Part shown: piece after piece, positions 62,786-64,000 of the stretch
Layout: the number at the start of each line of letters is the position of its first letter
Position numbering within the stretch: position 1 is the first letter of the stretch
Assembly (NCBI GenBank): GCA_016868375.1
Contig: VGHA01000002.1
Span: forward strand, 1 to 64,000
DNA: 64,000 nucleotides
Direction of reading: 5' to 3'
Source: Betaproteobacteria bacterium
Lineage (GTDB): Bacteria > Pseudomonadota > Gammaproteobacteria > Burkholderiales > Burkholderiaceae_E
Notes under the pieces: generated by a model
Databases searched by the model: none
What the model saw: the letters and a program-made list of their open reading frames with translations, nothing else
Told to the model about the DNA's origin: nothing
Position numbers and translations under genes: made by a program

Positions 62786-64000
62786 ATGAAAACCATCCAG
62801 AAATCGGCCAAGCTTGCCAACGTCTGTTACGACATCCGTGGACCGGTCATGGCCCGAGCGCGCGCGCTCGAGGAAGAGGGCCATCGGATCATCAAGCTCA
62901 ATATCGGCAACCTTGCGCCCTTCGGGTTCGAGGCGCCTGAAGAGGTGGTACGCGACGTCGTCATCAACCTGCCCAGTGCTGCGGGGTATTCCGACTCGCG
63001 TGGTCTGTTTGCCGCCCGCAAGGCGATCATGCAGTACGCCCAGACCAAGGCCATCGCCGGTGTGCAGCTCGACGACATCATCACCGGCAACGGCGTGTCC
63101 GAGCTTATTGGTTTGTCAATGCAGGCGCTGCTGGATTCCGGAGACGAGGTGCTGCTGCCAGCGCCCGACTACCCGCTGTGGACCGCTGCGGTCAGCCTGG
63201 CGGGGGGCGTGCCGCGGCACTATCTGTGCGATGAGTCCAGTGGCTGGCTGCCTGCGCTCGACGACCTGGAGCGCAAGGTGTCCGAGCGCACCAAGGCCCT
63301 GGTGATCATCAATCCGAACAATCCCACGGGGGCCCTATACCCCGACGACATGCTGCGCGCGCTGGTTGATTTCGCCCGCCGCCATGGTCTGATCATTCTT
63401 GCCGACGAGATCTACGACAAAATGATCTATGACGGCCAGCAGCACACGTCAATCGCATCGCTGGCCGATGATCTGTTATTCATCACCTTCAACGGTTTGT
63501 CCAAAAACTACCGGGCCTGTGGTTATCGCGCGGGCTGGATGGTCATTTCGGGCAACAAGCGCATCGCCTCCGATTACATCGAAGGCTTGAACATGCTCGC
63601 CACCATGCGGCTATGCGCCAACGTACCTGCGCAGTTCGCGATCCAAACCGCTTTGGGGGGCTACCAAAGCATCAATGACCTGATCAACCCCGGGGGCAGA
63701 CTCTACCGCCAGCGCGAGCTCGCCTGGAGCCTGCTCACCCAGCTGCCGGGCGTCAGCTGCGTCAAGCCGCAGGCTGCGCTGTACCTGTTCCCGAAGCTTG
63801 ACCGCCGGATGTATCCCATCACCGACGATCAGCAATTCATTCTGGAGCTGCTCGAAGAACAGCATGTGCTGGTGGTGCAGGGCACTGGGTTCAACTGGCC
63901 TGATCCTGATCACCTTCGAATTGTGTTCCTGCCGAACGCCGACGATCTGCACGATGCAATCGGTCGCTTCGGCCGGTTCCTGGACGGCTACCGACGGAGG
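62786..64000 (+). CDS. alaA: Alanine aminotransferase, AlaA-type (runs off the window)
   Basis: The 405 codons present show a class I PLP aminotransferase close to E. coli AlaA. They contain KLANVCYDIRGPVMARARALEEEGH, IIKLNIGNLAPFGF, GNGVSELI, PAPDYPLWTAAVSL, IINPNNPTGALY, ADEIYDKMIY and NGLSKNYRACGYRAGWM with the PLP Lys. It transfers amino groups between pyruvate and glutamate. ATG 62786 gives the family N-terminus. The reading frame is still open at 64000, so only a few residues are missing. Confidence 0.94.
   Translation, partial: MKTIQKSAKLANVCYDIRGPVMARARALEEEGHRIIKLNIGNLAPFGFEAPEEVVRDVVINLPSAAGYSDSRGLFAARKAIMQYAQTKAIAGVQLDDIITGNGVSELIGLSMQALLDSGDEVLLPAPDYPLWTAAVSLAGGVPRHYLCDESSGWLPALDDLERKVSERTKALVIINPNNPTGALYPDDMLRALVDFARRHGLIILADEIYDKMIYDGQQHTSIASLADDLLFITFNGLSKNYRACGYRAGWMVISGNKRIASDYIEGLNMLATMRLCANVPAQFAIQTALGGYQSINDLINPGGRLYRQRELAWSLLTQLPGVSCVKPQAALYLFPKLDRRMYPITDDQQFILELLEEQHVLVVQGTGFNWPDPDHLRIVFLPNADDLHDAIGRFGRFLDGYRRR

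Overview
The window is GC-rich chromosomal DNA from a betaproteobacterium, most likely order Burkholderiales (family not resolved; Alcaligenaceae- or Burkholderiaceae-like). This rests on several gene sets: Bug-type tripartite tricarboxylate receptors without their permeases, a phasin, a lysine-rich histone-H1-like/SWIB protein, rpsF-priB-rpsR-rplI, rimP-nusA-infB-rbfA-truB, and bpt+aat beside pyrD. No CRISPR array, intact prophage or intact insertion sequence was seen.

Layout. (1) 1-1744 is a gene graveyard: a Sel1-repeat gene with an in-frame stop, a RidA-like gene with an in-frame stop and a lost 3' end, and the tail of an NMT1/THI5-like binding protein. (2) 1741-10864 is an uptake and catabolism region: a Bug receptor, a xylose-isomerase-like TIM barrel, an isochorismatase-type hydrolase, a ThDP-dependent decarboxylase/synthase and a full branched-chain-type ABC transporter. 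(3) 10961-12206 holds a three-part chimeric gene remnant followed by a tRNA-Pro/Arg/His cluster on the minus strand. (4) 12277-22587 holds rpiA, yggX, argA and hrpA (the last two divergent from a 22-bp gap), an AEC permease, and a tight exported beta-propeller/deacetylase/sterol-desaturase run. (5) 22666-32648 holds a CinA-like domain protein, a fused indolepyruvate-ferredoxin-oxidoreductase-type enzyme, a phasin with two good operator candidates, an EamA exporter, a thioesterase, a nitroreductase, a second Bug receptor and a PBP7-like peptidase. (6) 32661-37998 on the minus strand holds IclR, a B12-binding radical SAM protein, pyrD, bpt, aat and a Nudix hydrolase.

(7) 38136-49967 is information processing: tRNA-fMet, scpB-rluB, then a leader with an intrinsic terminator in front of rimP-nusA-infB-rbfA-truB, then typA and the H1-like SWIB protein. 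(8) 50084-56592 holds a small membrane protein, AsmA, a frameshifted host-attachment-type gene, yaaA, murB, scpA and a DUF3460 gene. (9) 56872-64000 holds rpsF-priB-rpsR-rplI, dnaB, a PIN-PhoH ATPase, bcp, a Mth938-type protein and alaA, which runs off the window.

The core genes look intact and conventional. The more interesting signals are regulatory or structural: a symmetrical TATAAT element between argA and hrpA that leaves almost no 5' leader for either gene, the attenuator-like rimP leader, the long rpsF leader, phasin operators, and the envelope-type cluster at 19772-22587. Many starts were moved inward from the longest reading frame using ribosome-binding sites and family N-termini. 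No searches were run, so all family names come from reading the sequence.
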